36,377 nt of DNA from Deltaproteobacteria bacterium (GCA_021811275.1 JAJZPI010000017.1:1-36377), one strand, 5' to 3'; numbered from the stretch's first letter, positions 8,194-16,687 are shown. Numbers and translations: made by a program. The notes: generated from the letters alone by a model not told the origin.

Positions 8194-8231
8194 CCGGGCA
8201 AACCCTATTGTTCGCAACAGGGTTCACCCGG
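8194..8231 (-). terminator. long hairpin between icmF and the M24 peptidase gene
   Basis: On the minus strand 13 consecutive pairs form, including two G-U pairs (arms 8219-8231 and 8194-8206, 12-nt loop). On the plus strand the same two positions would be A-C mismatches, so the structure is designed for minus-strand RNA. No U-run follows; it may be a weak terminator, an mRNA stabiliser or a processing site after icmF. Confidence 0.5.
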
Positions 8232-8238
8232 AACTTTC

Positions 8239-11200
8239 CTACATGCCTCTTCTGTACTGACCACCGACCGAGTAGAGAGCCTTGGTGATCTGTCCCAGGG
8301 AGCAGACGCGCACGGTGTTCATCAGCTCGGCGAAGACGTTGCCGCCGGTCAGGGCCATCTGCTGCAGGCGCTTCAGGGCGGCCGGCGCCTCGTCGGCGTG
8401 GCGAGCCTGGAAGTCGCGCAGGCGGGAAAGCTGGCTCTGCTTCTCCTCCTCGCTGGCCCGGGCCAGCTCGATCTTGCACTCCTGGGCCAGCTCGTCGGCC
8501 CGGGGATTCAGGAAGGAGTTGACGCCGATGATGGGCAGCTCGCCGGTATGCTTCAAGGTTTCGTAGTAGATGGACTCCTCCTGGATCTTGCTGCGCTGGT
8601 AGCCGGTCTCCATGGCACCCAGCACCCCGCCCCGGGCGGTGATGCGGCAGAACTCGTCCAGCACCGCCTCCTCCACCAGCCGGGTCAGCTCCTCGACGAT
8701 GAAGGCCCCCTGCAGGGGGTTCTCGTTCTTGGTCAGCCCCCACTCGCGGTTGATGATGAGTTGGATGGCCAAGGCCCGGCGCACGCTCTCCTCGGTGGGG
8801 GTGGTGATGGCCTCGTCGTAGGCGTTGGTGTGCAGGCTGTTGCAGTTGTCGTAGACCGCGCACAGCGCCTGCAGGGTGGTGCGCGCGTCGTTGAACTGGA
8901 TCTCCTGCGAATGCAGGGAGCGACCCGAGGTCTGGATGTGGTACTTGAGCATCTGGCTGCGGGCGGCGGCCCCGTATTTTTCGCGCATGGCCACGGCCCA
9001 GATGCGCCGGGCCACCCGGCCGATGACCGTGAACTCCGGGTCCATGCCGTTACTGAAGAAGAAGCTCAAGTTGGGTGCGAACTCGTTTATGTCCATGCCC
9101 CGGCTAAGGTAGTACTCCACATAGGTGAAGCCGTTGGCCAGGGTGAAGGCCAACTGGCTGATGGGGTTGGCCCCGGCCTCGGCGATGTGGTAGCCGCTGA
9201 TGGACACGCTGTAGAAATTCTTGATCTCCTTCTCGATGAAATACTGCTGGATGTCGCCCATCATGCGCAGGGCGAAGTCGATGGAGAAGATGCAGGTGTT
9301 CTGGCCCTGATCCTCCTTCAAGATGTCGGCCTGCACCGTGCCGCGCACGTTCTTGAGCACCATGGCCTTCAGGCGGGCCTGCTCCTCGCGGTCGGGTTCC
9401 CGCTTGTTCTCCTCGCGGAAGCGCTCCAGTTGCTGATCGATGGCGGTGTTCAAGAAGAAGGCCAGCATGATCGGCGCGGGACCGTTGATGGTCATGGAGA
9501 CGCTGGTGTTGGGCGAACAAAGGTCGAAGCCGCCGTAGAGCACCTTCATGTCCTCGAGGGTGCAGATGGAAACCCCTGAGTTGCCCACCTTGCCGTAGAT
9601 GTCCGGGCGTTCGTCCGGGTCCCAGCCGTAGAGGGTCACCGAGTCGAAGGCCGTGCTTAGCCTGGCGGCCTTGGCGTCGGCCGAGAGCAGCTTGAAGCGA
9701 CGGTTGGTGCGGAAGGGGTCGCCCTCGCCGGCGAACATGCGTGTGGGGTCCTCGTCGGTGCGCTTGAAGGGAAAGACCCCGGCGGTGTAGGGGAAGCGTC
9801 CGGGCACGTTTTCCGAGCGCATCCAGGCGTAGATGTCCCCGGGGTCGCTATAGCGCGGCAGCACCACCTTGGGTATCTCCATGCCGGCCAGGGAACGCAC
9901 GGTCAAGGGCGCCCGAAACTCGCGGCCGCGCACCTTGTAGACGTACTCGCTGCCGGAATAGGATTTGCACATTTCCGGCCACTCGGCCAGGAGTTGGTGA
10001 GTCTCCTCGGTGTAGCCTCCTTCCAGCTTGTGCACCTCCGAACGGAGGCGGTCCAGGGCCGGAGTTAGCCCGGCTTCGCCCCGCCAGGACTCGGCCATGG
10101 CGTCGTGCACCTGCTTCATCTGATGCACGCGGCGCACCAGATCGGCCTGCTTGGCCGTCTCGGAGTGGTAGGCGCGCACGGTGTCGGCGATCTCCGCCAG
10201 ATAGCGGGTGCGCTCGGCCGGCACGATGATGGTCTTGTCCGAGGAGTGCTTGAGCTTGGGCCGGGGGCGCGGGCTCATAAACTCCACCCCGGTCTTTTCC
10301 CTGATGGTGTCCAGGATGGTTAGGTAGAGGGCGGTGACTCCGTCATCGTTGAACTTGCTGGCGATGGTGCCGTAGGCCGGCATATGCTCTGGCTGGGTGT
10401 GCCAGGCGTCGCGGTTGCGCTGGAGCTGTTTGCGCACGTCGCGCAGGGCGTCGTCGGCGCCCCGGCGGTCGAACTTGTTGATGGCCACCAGATCGGCGAA
10501 GTCGAGCATGTCGATCTTCTCCAGCTGGCTGGCCGCGCCGAAGTCGGATGTCATGACGTAAAGGCTGACGTCCACCAGGTCCACCACCGCGGCGTCGCCT
10601 TGGCCGATGCCGGCTGTCTCCACGATGACCAGGTCGTAGCCCGCGGCCTGGACCACGGGTATCACGTCGCCCAGGCCCTGGCTGATCTCCATGCCGCTGC
10701 CCCGGGTGGCCAGGGAGCGCAGGTAGAGCCGGGACGACTCCAGGCTGTTCATGCGGATGCGGTCGCCCAACAACGCCCCTCCGCTGCGGCGGCGGGTGGG
10801 GTCCACGCTCAGGATGGCCACCCGCTTCTCGGGGAAGTCATGAAGGAAGCGCAGCAGTATCTCGTCGGTGAGGCTGGACTTGCCCGCCCCGCCGGTGCCG
10901 GTGATGCCCACCACAGGCACCTTGCGTCCGCCCGCGCGGGCGGTCAGGGCCTCGCGCCAGGCCGGCAGACCCGGGCTAGAGGCCAGGGCCGCCCGCTCCA
11001 CGCAGGTGATGACCCGGGCCACCACCTCCGGCCGGGAATGGTCCAGGCCCTCCACCAGACCAGGATCCGCGCCTTCCCACTGGGGGAGGTCGACCGAGCG
11101 CACCAGGTGGTTGATGATGCCCTGCAAGCCCAGCTTGCGCCCATCCTCCGGCGAGTAGATCTTGGCCACCCCGTAGTCTTCGAGCTCGCGGATCTCCTCG

Positions 11201-11523
11201 GGCACGATCACCCCGCCGCCCCCGCCGAAGACCTTGATGTGGCCGCAGTCGGCCTCGCGCAGAAGATCCACGGCGTACTTGAAGAACTCCATGTGCCCGC
11301 CCTGGTAGCAGCTGACGGCGATGCACTGGGCGTCCTCCTGGATGGCCGCCTCCACGATCTCGGCCACGGCCCGGTTGTGCCCCAGGTGGATGACCTCCAC
11401 GCCCGTGGCCTGCAGGATGCGGCGGATGATGTTGATGGCCGCGTCGTGGCCGTCGAAGAGGCTGGCGGCGGTGACGGCGCGCACGGGGTGCTTGGGCGCA
11501 TAGGGGGTGGTCTCGAAGGTCAT
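8239..11523 (-). CDS. icmF: fused isobutyryl-CoA mutase IcmF
   Basis: This is a 1094-residue adenosylcobalamin mutase fused to its own G-protein chaperone; it interconverts isobutyryl-CoA and n-butyryl-CoA (or related branched acyl-CoAs). Domain order: a B12-binding domain (1-140, cobalt-ligand His26 in FDGHDAA), a MeaB-like GTPase (P-loop GTGGAGKS, 209-216), and the mutase barrel (about 540-1094). Two specificity positions identify it: F597 (RMFAGEG), where methylmalonyl-CoA mutases have Tyr, and Q741 (GQNTCIF), where they have the carboxylate-binding Arg. It is therefore not a methylmalonyl-CoA mutase. The start at 11523 has GGAG 9 nt upstream; the frame is open further to 11745. It lies 128 bp after the tetR gene in an operon with a palindromic operator. 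Confidence 0.95.
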   Translation of the reverse strand: MTFETTPYAPKHPVRAVTAASLFDGHDAAINIIRRILQATGVEVIHLGHNRAVAEIVEAAIQEDAQCIAVSCYQGGHMEFFKYAVDLLREADCGHIKVFGGGGGVIVPEEIRELEDYGVAKIYSPEDGRKLGLQGIINHLVRSVDLPQWEGADPGLVEGLDHSRPEVVARVITCVERAALASSPGLPAWREALTARAGGRKVPVVGITGTGGAGKSSLTDEILLRFLHDFPEKRVAILSVDPTRRRSGGALLGDRIRMNSLESSRLYLRSLATRGSGMEISQGLGDVIPVVQAAGYDLVIVETAGIGQGDAAVVDLVDVSLYVMTSDFGAASQLEKIDMLDFADLVAINKFDRRGADDALRDVRKQLQRNRDAWHTQPEHMPAYGTIASKFNDDGVTALYLTILDTIREKTGVEFMSPRPRPKLKHSSDKTIIVPAERTRYLAEIADTVRAYHSETAKQADLVRRVHQMKQVHDAMAESWRGEAGLTPALDRLRSEVHKLEGGYTEETHQLLAEWPEMCKSYSGSEYVYKVRGREFRAPLTVRSLAGMEIPKVVLPRYSDPGDIYAWMRSENVPGRFPYTAGVFPFKRTDEDPTRMFAGEGDPFRTNRRFKLLSADAKAARLSTAFDSVTLYGWDPDERPDIYGKVGNSGVSICTLEDMKVLYGGFDLCSPNTSVSMTINGPAPIMLAFFLNTAIDQQLERFREENKREPDREEQARLKAMVLKNVRGTVQADILKEDQGQNTCIFSIDFALRMMGDIQQYFIEKEIKNFYSVSISGYHIAEAGANPISQLAFTLANGFTYVEYYLSRGMDINEFAPNLSFFFSNGMDPEFTVIGRVARRIWAVAMREKYGAAARSQMLKYHIQTSGRSLHSQEIQFNDARTTLQALCAVYDNCNSLHTNAYDEAITTPTEESVRRALAIQLIINREWGLTKNENPLQGAFIVEELTRLVEEAVLDEFCRITARGGVLGAMETGYQRSKIQEESIYYETLKHTGELPIIGVNSFLNPRADELAQECKIELARASEEEKQSQLSRLRDFQARHADEAPAALKRLQQMALTGGNVFAELMNTVRVCSLGQITKALYSVGGQYRRGM

Positions 11524-11651
11524 GGCGGTTCTCCGCGGGGTTGCTGGTTGTTGCCTGCGGGCTTCGCGCCCCCCGCCGGGCCGGGTGTGGCCAAGGGGAG
11601 GAGCGGGCGGCTTGGGCCCCGTGGTGTCGGGACCCAAGGCCGACAATCGTT

Positions 11652-12323
11652 TCAGGTCAGCTCCCCCAGGATCAGGGAGCGCTGCAATTCGGTGTACTGC
11701 TCCAAGGTGAAGCGCGGGGCCAAGGCCCAGCGCCGGAAGGTCCACATGTGGCCCAGCACGGCGATGTTGTGGGCCATGAGCTCGATCTGGGCGCGGTCCA
11801 GGGGCTTCAGGGAGTAGTCGGCCACGCCGCGGCCCAAAAGGTCGGCGAAGATGGCCGTAATGCGCTCCTCGTGGGCCAGCACGAAGCGCATGGACTCCTT
11901 GGGCAGGCTCTTGGTCTCTTGGTAGATGAGCAGGATGTGGTCGCTCATCTGGTCGCAGACCTCGAAGAAGACCTCGATGGCCGCCGAGAGCGCCGCCGCG
12001 CCGGTGCCCGCGAACTTCAGCCGCTCCTTGAGGCGTTGCTCCATCTCCAGGTGGATTGCCTGGCAGACCAGATAGAGCACATCCTCCTTGCTGGCCACGT
12101 ACTCATAAAGGGTCCCGATGGAAAAGCCGGCGGCTTTGGCCATCTCGCGGGTGGTGGTCTTGTGGAAGCCCTTTTGGATGAACAGTTGCACCGCCGCGTC
12201 GACGATCTGACGGCGGCGCTTGGCCACCAGGCCGGCGTCCTTGACCTCGGTGGGGATGTCCCGGGCCGGCTCCTGGGTCTCGGTCTCCGGGGCCGGAGCG
12301 GGGCTGGGCTGCAGGGGCTTCAT
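11652..12323 (-). CDS. TetR family regulator of the icmF operon
   Basis: This is a 223-residue repressor with a Pro-rich tail before the helix-turn-helix (about 35-85: [19 protein letters not shown], then [29 protein letters not shown]). The C-terminal domain would bind a ligand, plausibly an acyl-CoA given the neighbour icmF. The ATG at 12323 overlaps the stop codon of the upstream gene (ATGA), so translation is coupled. I infer that it binds the 18-bp palindrome found in its own operon promoter and in the promoter of the MBL gene at 12903-13814. Confidence 0.9.
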   Translation of the reverse strand: MKPLQPSPAPAPETETQEPARDIPTEVKDAGLVAKRRRQIVDAAVQLFIQKGFHKTTTREMAKAAGFSIGTLYEYVASKEDVLYLVCQAIHLEMEQRLKERLKFAGTGAAALSAAIEVFFEVCDQMSDHILLIYQETKSLPKESMRFVLAHEERITAIFADLLGRGVADYSLKPLDRAQIELMAHNIAVLGHMWTFRRWALAPRFTLEQYTELQRSLILGELT

Positions 12324-12820
12324 GCCGGCTCCGTGGTGCGGGCGCGCGGGACCACGCCCACCTTTAGGGTCACCTGGCCGTACCCGCCGCACTCCACGCC
12401 CACGTCCGGACAGCGCACCAGGCGGGTGAAGTGAAATTGGTTGGGGTCCAGCCCCTCGCTCAGGCGTTCATTGATCAGGGCCACCGGCAGGACCAATTGG
12501 GCCGCCAGGTAGACGCACAAGCGCTTGGGGCAGAGCTTGGCGATGAAGTTGCCGTCCAGGTCCAAGACAAGGCGGTCGCCGACCTGGTAGCCGGTGTTGC
12601 AGTGGCGGGCCTCGATCACCTCCGCCTGGATGGAATAGAGGGGGGCGGCCTGGCTCAGGCGGGATATGTGGCGGGCGCGAGGGTCGCCAGGGGCCAAACG
12701 GGCCGCTTCATCTTCGCTGTAGCCCACGCGGCGGGCGTAGCGGTTGAGAATCTCGTTTTGGGGCACGGCGGGCTTCTCCAAATGAGGGAAGGCGGCGGCC
12801 TCGAGGGAGAACCATTGCAT
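12320..12820 (-). CDS. small conserved-looking protein, TIGR04076-like
   Basis: This is a 166-residue protein, first gene of the tetR-icmF operon. The C-terminal half (AEVIEARHCNTGYQVGDRLV, then KLCPKRLCVYLAAQ, then CPDVGVECGGYGQV) has the Cys spacing and beta-rich look of the TIGR04076 family; no function is established for that family. Cys residues could bind metal. I chose the ATG at 12820: a TTG at 12871 is the -35 box of the promoter, and an ATG at 12841 would lie at the predicted transcript start. No strong ribosome site precedes 12820. Its stop overlaps the tetR start. Confidence 0.7.
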   Translation of the reverse strand: MQWFSLEAAAFPHLEKPAVPQNEILNRYARRVGYSEDEAARLAPGDPRARHISRLSQAAPLYSIQAEVIEARHCNTGYQVGDRLVLDLDGNFIAKLCPKRLCVYLAAQLVLPVALINERLSEGLDPNQFHFTRLVRCPDVGVECGGYGQVTLKVGVVPRARTTEPA

Positions 12821-12871
12821 GACTGAGCGCTCGCTCACCATAACGCTATAGCTATTGGGTGGGAGTGTCAA
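12819..12871 (-). promoter_or_regulatory. promoter and TetR operator of the icmF operon
   Basis: Reading leftward, a perfect -35 TTGACA (12866-12871) is followed by a -10 of TATAGC (12845-12850, 15 bp) or TAGCGT (12843-12848, 17 bp). Just downstream sits ATGACTGAGCGCTCGCTC (+ strand, 12819-12836), a palindrome TGA-N2-GAGCGCTC-N2-TCA with TCA extending to 12837. The identical 18-mer occurs at 13843-13860. Placement across the transcription start fits repression. Confidence 0.75.
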
Positions 12872-12902
12872 GGCAATTTTAGGGGTCTTCGACCGGAGCA
12901 GC

Positions 12903-13814
12903 CTAAACCGCCAGGAAGCCTCGCTCTCCGGACCGCACCAGCCCGCGCTCCATCAATTCGGCCAGGTGCTTGTCGGCCATTTGGCCCTCCCAGTAGCGTA
13001 ACAGCCTGGGGATACGGGGAAATCCTCCGTAGATCAGACTGGCCTCCACGATCTGCTCGCGGCTGCGCGGCTCACGCAGATAATTCAACAGCCTGGCCTC
13101 ACGCCGCTCGAACACGGCCAGAAAGGCGTCCAGGGCCTCGTCTATGCCATGATCCAGGGGGGGGCGGTGAGAGGATACCAGCAGGCGGGGCTTCAAGGCC
13201 TTGACCAGGGCGATGGAGCGGCGGAACTCCGCCAAGTCGGACTCGCGGTGGCCATACCAGGGGCCGAAGGAGGTCAGATCAATATCCGCGCTGAGCAGGA
13301 TGCCCTGCTCGGGCAGGAAGAAGCAGCAGTGATCGGCGGTGTGGCCGGGGGTGGCGATTACTTGCAACCGCACCCCGCCGGCCTTGATCTCCTGGCCGTC
13401 GGCAAAGCTGCCCGTGGGGGGCTGGTCCTCGAAGCCCATGTCGCGGGTCACGAACTCCTTCCAATATTCGGCCAGGGAGCCCGGCTCGGCCAAGCGCACG
13501 GATAGCGCATCCTTGCGCCCGGCGCTGGCCAGGCCAGCCTCGGGCACCAGTATCTCGCGGCCGGCGAAGAGAAAGTTGCCGGCGGCGTGGTCGGGGTGGG
13601 TGTGGGTGTTCAGCACCAGGTCCACCCTTCCCTCTCGGGCCAGGGGCCGCAGCAGATCGATGCCCGCGCCGGTGTCGATGAGCACGGTTTCCGGTCCCTC
13701 GACGAGCACGGAGTGGGCGTTGGGGAAGTTGCCCCGGTGCATGGCCACAAGCAGGCTGACCCTCGGGGCCAAGGGGATGAGATCGCCGGGATGGGGGCCG
13801 GAAGATAAGGGCAT
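12903..13814 (-). CDS. MBL-fold metallo-hydrolase in the icmF regulon
   Basis: This is a 303-residue metallo-beta-lactamase-fold enzyme with HTHPDH (71-76), ATPGHTADHCCFF (about 160-172), an Asp ligand in SADIDLTSFGPWYG and SSHRPP. The C-terminal 70 residues resemble the winged-helix tail of LACTB2-like or acyl-CoA thioesterase-like MBL proteins. The substrate is unknown; shared control with icmF suggests an acyl-CoA or thioester. The ATG at 13814 has AGGAG 6 nt upstream; the frame is open to 14153 but that part overlaps the divergent promoter region. The operator is about 30 bp upstream of the start. Confidence 0.85.
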   Translation of the reverse strand: MPLSSGPHPGDLIPLAPRVSLLVAMHRGNFPNAHSVLVEGPETVLIDTGAGIDLLRPLAREGRVDLVLNTHTHPDHAAGNFLFAGREILVPEAGLASAGRKDALSVRLAEPGSLAEYWKEFVTRDMGFEDQPPTGSFADGQEIKAGGVRLQVIATPGHTADHCCFFLPEQGILLSADIDLTSFGPWYGHRESDLAEFRRSIALVKALKPRLLVSSHRPPLDHGIDEALDAFLAVFERREARLLNYLREPRSREQIVEASLIYGGFPRIPRLLRYWEGQMADKHLAELMERGLVRSGERGFLAV

Positions 13815-13842
13815 GGGCGGCTCCTGCTCAAGCTGGGGCAAT

Positions 13843-13895
13843 ATGACTGAGCGCTCGCTCGATTTAAATCTACTACAGTCCCCTAATTTGGTCAA
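13843..13895 (-). promoter_or_regulatory. promoter and TetR operator of the MBL gene
   Basis: Reading leftward, -35 TTGACC (13890-13895), a 17-bp spacer and -10 TAGATT (13867-13872) are followed by the 18-bp operator ATGACTGAGCGCTCGCTC (+ strand, 13843-13860). It is identical to that at 12819-12836 and in the same place relative to the -10 box. Confidence 0.75.
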
Positions 13896-13904
13896 GCCTG
13901 GCGC

Positions 13905-13933
13905 TTGCATGGGGGGAACGCGCTCGCTAGACT
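13905..13933 (+). promoter_or_regulatory. probable ahbD promoter
   Basis: TTGCAT (13905-13910) and TAGACT (13928-13933) are 17 bp apart. The spacer contains GCGCTCGCT, a 9-bp match to part of the neighbouring TetR operator, so weak cross-regulation is possible. Confidence 0.45.
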
Positions 13934-13960
13934 CAAGTAACGCCACGCCAAGGAGCCCAC

Positions 13961-15073
13961 ATGAGCGATCGTCCCCACCCCCACGGCCACCCCGGCGGCC
14001 ATCCCCACGCCCCCGCCCTCGGCGAGCCCCCTGCCCTGCGCTTGGTCGCCTGGGAAACCACCCGCCGCTGCAACCTCTCCTGCGTGCACTGCCGGGCCGG
14101 GGCCCTGGACGAGCACTACCCCAATGAGCTGACAACCACCGAGGGCGAGGCATTGCTCACCGACCTGCGCGGCCTGGGCCAGCCGGTAATCATCATGACC
14201 GGCGGCGAACCCCTGCTGCGCGAGGACATATTTCACCTGGCCCGCTTCGGCACCGACCTGGGCCTGCGCATGGTCATGGCGGTCAACGGGACGCTACTGA
14301 CCCCGGAGATCGCCCATAAGCTGAAAAACGCCGGCATACAGCGCCTCTCCATTTCCATCGACGGCCCGGACGCGGCCAGCCACGACACCTTCCGCGGCCA
14401 GCCGGGGGCCTTCGAGGGAGCCCTGGCCGGCATGGCCGCAGCTCGCGCCGCCGGCCTGCCCTTCCAGATCAACACCACCATCACCCGCACCAACCTGCCC
14501 TGGATAGAACGCATCTACCATCTGGCCCAGAACTTAAGCGCGGTGGCGCACCACATCTTCCTGCTGGTGCCCACGGGCCGGGGCCGGGCCCTGACCGGCG
14601 AGATCATCAGCGCCCGGGAATACGAGGACGTGCTGCACTGGTTCGCGGGCGAGAAGTTCGCCGGCCCGCCCATCGAGCTCAAGGCCACCTGCGCCCCGCA
14701 CTTTTACCGCATCCTGCGCCAGGAGGCCAAGGAGCGCGGGGTAAAGCTCTCCTTTGAAACCCACGGCCTGGACGCGGTGACCAAAGGCTGCCTGGGCGGC
14801 CAGGGCTTCGCCTTCGTCAGCCACGTGGGCCAAGTCCAACCCTGCGGCTACCTGGAGCTGGCCGCCGGCAACGTCAAGGAGAGGACCTTCAGCGCCATCT
14901 GGCGCGACTCCGAGCTGTTCAAACGCCTGCGCGACGCCGACCTGCTGAAGGGCAAGTGCGGGGTCTGCGAATACCGCCGGGTCTGCGGTGGCTGTCGGGC
15001 CCGCGCCTACGAGGTCAGCGGCGACGAGATGGCCGAGGAACCCCTATGCCTGTACGCTCCGGCCGGGCAATAG
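13961..15073 (+). CDS. ahbD: radical SAM heme b synthase AhbD (siroheme-dependent pathway)
   Basis: This is a 370-residue radical SAM enzyme expected to decarboxylate the two propionates of iron-coproporphyrin III to form heme b, the last step of the alternative pathway in sulfate reducers and archaea. The N-terminus is rich in His, Gly and Pro (HPHGHPGGHPHAP), a feature I associate with deltaproteobacterial AhbD. The SAM cluster motif is C37-x3-C41-x2-C44. The SPASM-like C-terminus has CLGGQGFAFVSHVGQVQPCGYL and CGVCEYRRVCGGCRARAYE for auxiliary clusters. HIFLLVPTGRG and LKATCAPHFYRILRQ are typical of AhbD rather than AhbC. AAGGAG precedes the ATG. Confidence 0.85.
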   Translation: MSDRPHPHGHPGGHPHAPALGEPPALRLVAWETTRRCNLSCVHCRAGALDEHYPNELTTTEGEALLTDLRGLGQPVIIMTGGEPLLREDIFHLARFGTDLGLRMVMAVNGTLLTPEIAHKLKNAGIQRLSISIDGPDAASHDTFRGQPGAFEGALAGMAAARAAGLPFQINTTITRTNLPWIERIYHLAQNLSAVAHHIFLLVPTGRGRALTGEIISAREYEDVLHWFAGEKFAGPPIELKATCAPHFYRILRQEAKERGVKLSFETHGLDAVTKGCLGGQGFAFVSHVGQVQPCGYLELAAGNVKERTFSAIWRDSELFKRLRDADLLKGKCGVCEYRRVCGGCRARAYEVSGDEMAEEPLCLYAPAGQ

Positions 15074-15075
15074 GC

Positions 15076-15100
15076 CCGCCCCAACGGCTTGGGCGGTTTA
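15076..15100 (+). terminator. possible terminator after ahbD
   Basis: CCGCCC (15076-15081) pairs with GGGCGG (15091-15096), followed by TTTA. The stem is short and the T-run weak. Confidence 0.4.
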
Positions 15101-15159
15101 TGCCCTGACGCCCAATTTTCTATTGCCATTTTTATCACAGCATGATTTACTGGTTCCCA

Positions 15160-15201
15160 CAACTACTTCAATCAAAAAACAACATATTTACAAAGTAGTT
15201 G
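15160..15201. repeat. inverted repeat in AT-rich leader upstream of the riboswitch
   Basis: CAACTACTT (15160-15168) and AAGTAGTTG (15193-15201) are perfect 9-bp arms 24 bp apart. They lie within an AT-rich stretch (about 15110-15260) that contrasts with the surrounding high GC. This stretch probably holds the promoter of the riboswitch transcript, and the repeat may be an operator. I see no clear -35/-10 pair. Confidence 0.45.
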
Positions 15202-15274
15202 AATCAAGATAGCCCACAAGATCACAACTAGTGAATTGATTTGGCTGTTTGATTGTCTCCGGCGCTCGACGAAC

Positions 15275-15366
15275 CGAGGAACGAAAAGGCAAACCATTCG
15301 AAAGGATGGGGCGCAAAGTCTCCGGCCTAAAGCCTCGCGGCCAAGGCAGCGGAACCGCCGAAATCT
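15275..15366 (+). promoter_or_regulatory. c-di-GMP-I riboswitch (GEMM-I)
   Basis: The aptamer core matches the GEMM-I consensus and the Vibrio Vc2 example almost base for base. GGCAAACC (15288-15295) leads into a hairpin CCATTC-GAAA-GGATGG closed by the conserved GAAA tetraloop. It continues with GGGGCGCAAAG, then TCTCCGGCCTAAAGCC as tetraloop receptor side, and a third helix region GGCAGCGGAACCGCC. The positions equivalent to Vc2 G20 and A47 are G and A, as expected for c-di-GMP rather than cGAMP. It lies about 165 nt upstream of the Sel1 and CheX genes. The expression platform is not obvious; only a GGCCC-TGCAT-GGGCC hairpin (15397-15411) without a U-run is seen. Confidence 0.88.
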
Positions 15367-15531
15367 TGGGGAGTGACCTGCCGATTTCCCACCTCCGGCC
15401 CTGCATGGGCCCGAGCCTGCACCCCGGCACCCCTTGATCTTTCACCCCCGCGCCAGCCGAGCCTTTGGGCAAAGCCAACGGTCCGCCTTCCTGCCCAGGG
15501 CGGCGGTGGCCGGCACGAGGGGTTGGGGGGA

Positions 15532-16131
15532 ATGAAGCAACAACGCCGTCCAGATGGTCCACCGGGCCCCTTGGAACAGTACCAGCGCGGCCTTGCCCAC
15601 GCCCGGGGGCTCGGCGTCCCGCTGGATTTCGCCGAGGCGGCCAGGCGCTTCCTGGCAGCGGCCGCGAGTGGCCATGCCAAATCGCAGTACAACCTGGGGG
15701 TTATGCACCTGACCGGCCTGGGGGCGAGGCAGGATCCTGACGAGGCCATGCGCTGGTTCGGCCTGGCGGCCGAGCGGGGCGAGGCCAGGGCGCAATTCAA
15801 TCTTGGCATCATGCATTTGAACGGGCACGACGGCGTGCGTGACCCCGCCAAGGCGGCGGAGTGGTTCAACCTGGCCGCCCAGGCCGGCCACGGCCTGGCC
15901 CAGCACAATCTGGGCCTCATGTACTGGCGCGGCCTGGGCTTGGAACGGGACCTCGCCCGCGCCCACATGTGGCTTAGCCTGGCCGCCGACGGAGCCGAGT
16001 GTGGCCAAACCGGCGAGTCGGCGGCGGCCCGTGACGAACTGGCGGCCATGATGACCAGCGATCAAATGGCCGAAGCCAAGGCTCTGGCCACGGACTTCCA
16101 GCCCCGAGGCGGGCCGACTGGGGACGATTGA
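15532..16131 (+). CDS. Sel1-repeat protein
   Basis: This is a 199-residue alpha-alpha repeat protein with four Sel1-like repeats. Typical segments are YQRGLAHARGLGVPLDFAEA, YNLGVMHLTGLGARQDPDEA, FNLGIMHLNGHDGVRDPAKA and HNLGLMYWRGLGLERDLARA. Such proteins act as scaffolds in signalling or envelope processes. No signal peptide is present, so it is probably cytoplasmic. I chose the ATG at 15532, preceded by a G-rich ribosome site; the frame is open upstream to 15373. It is the first gene after the c-di-GMP riboswitch and is followed 65 bp later by a CheX-like gene, which suggests a c-di-GMP-responsive motility or surface-behaviour unit. Confidence 0.85.
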   Translation: MKQQRRPDGPPGPLEQYQRGLAHARGLGVPLDFAEAARRFLAAAASGHAKSQYNLGVMHLTGLGARQDPDEAMRWFGLAAERGEARAQFNLGIMHLNGHDGVRDPAKAAEWFNLAAQAGHGLAQHNLGLMYWRGLGLERDLARAHMWLSLAADGAECGQTGESAAARDELAAMMTSDQMAEAKALATDFQPRGGPTGDD

Positions 16132-16195
16132 AACCGGGAAAGGGCCGCCGGACGGGGCCGGGGGCCCGACCGCAGTCGCCCAAGAAGGGAGGCGG

Positions 16196-16687
16196 ATGAT
16201 GGACGTGGAGTACGTCAACCCGTTCCTGCACGCGGCCGTAAAAGTTTTCAAGACCATGGCCCGCACCGAGGCCGAGGCGGGCAAGCCCTTTCTCAAAAAG
16301 GGCGACCTGGCCAAGGGCGATATCTCGGGCATCATCGGGCTGAGCAACGAAAACCTCGAGGCCTCGCTGTCGCTGTCGTTTCACGAAACCTGCATCTGCT
16401 TCATCGTCAGCAACATGCTGGGCGAGATGATCCAAAAAATAAACATGGAGGTGGTCGACGCGGTGGGCGAGATCACCAATATGATCTCCGGGGACGGCCG
16501 GCGTGAACTCTCCGAGCAGGGCATCTCCCTGAAAGCCGGCATCCCCACCGTGGTCAAGGGCAAGGGCCACAGCATCAAGCACATGACCAGGGGCCCGGTC
16601 ATCGCCATACCGTTCAAGACCAAGGCCGGGCCCTTCGTGATTGAGGTGGGACACAAGTCTTTGGGTCGCGTGGTCGCCCGCCGCTGA
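16196..16687 (+). CDS. CheX-like chemotaxis phosphatase
   Basis: This is a 163-residue protein of the CheX family, which dephosphorylates CheY-P. The catalytic ExxN pair is E92-I-T-N95 within VVDAVGEITNMISGDGRREL, and the C-terminal strand segment resembles CheX (GIPTVVKGKGHSIKH). The start may be the second ATG (16199), which gives a better 6-nt spacing to GGGAGG. It is second after the c-di-GMP riboswitch and ends at a strong terminator. The family is clear; whether it acts on a flagellar or another response regulator cannot be seen here. Confidence 0.85.
   Translation: MMDVEYVNPFLHAAVKVFKTMARTEAEAGKPFLKKGDLAKGDISGIIGLSNENLEASLSLSFHETCICFIVSNMLGEMIQKINMEVVDAVGEITNMISGDGRRELSEQGISLKAGIPTVVKGKGHSIKHMTRGPVIAIPFKTKAGPFVIEVGHKSLGRVVARR

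Noticed and set aside
10384-11817. 477-codon rightward frame over icmF and tetR
   Set aside because: It is a high-GC antisense shadow of two well-supported genes; the product is Gly/Ala/His-rich without domains.
12821-12871. TTG start at 12871 for the first gene of the icmF operon
   Set aside because: This TTG is the -35 hexamer of a well-placed promoter, and the sequence after it is the -10 box and operator.
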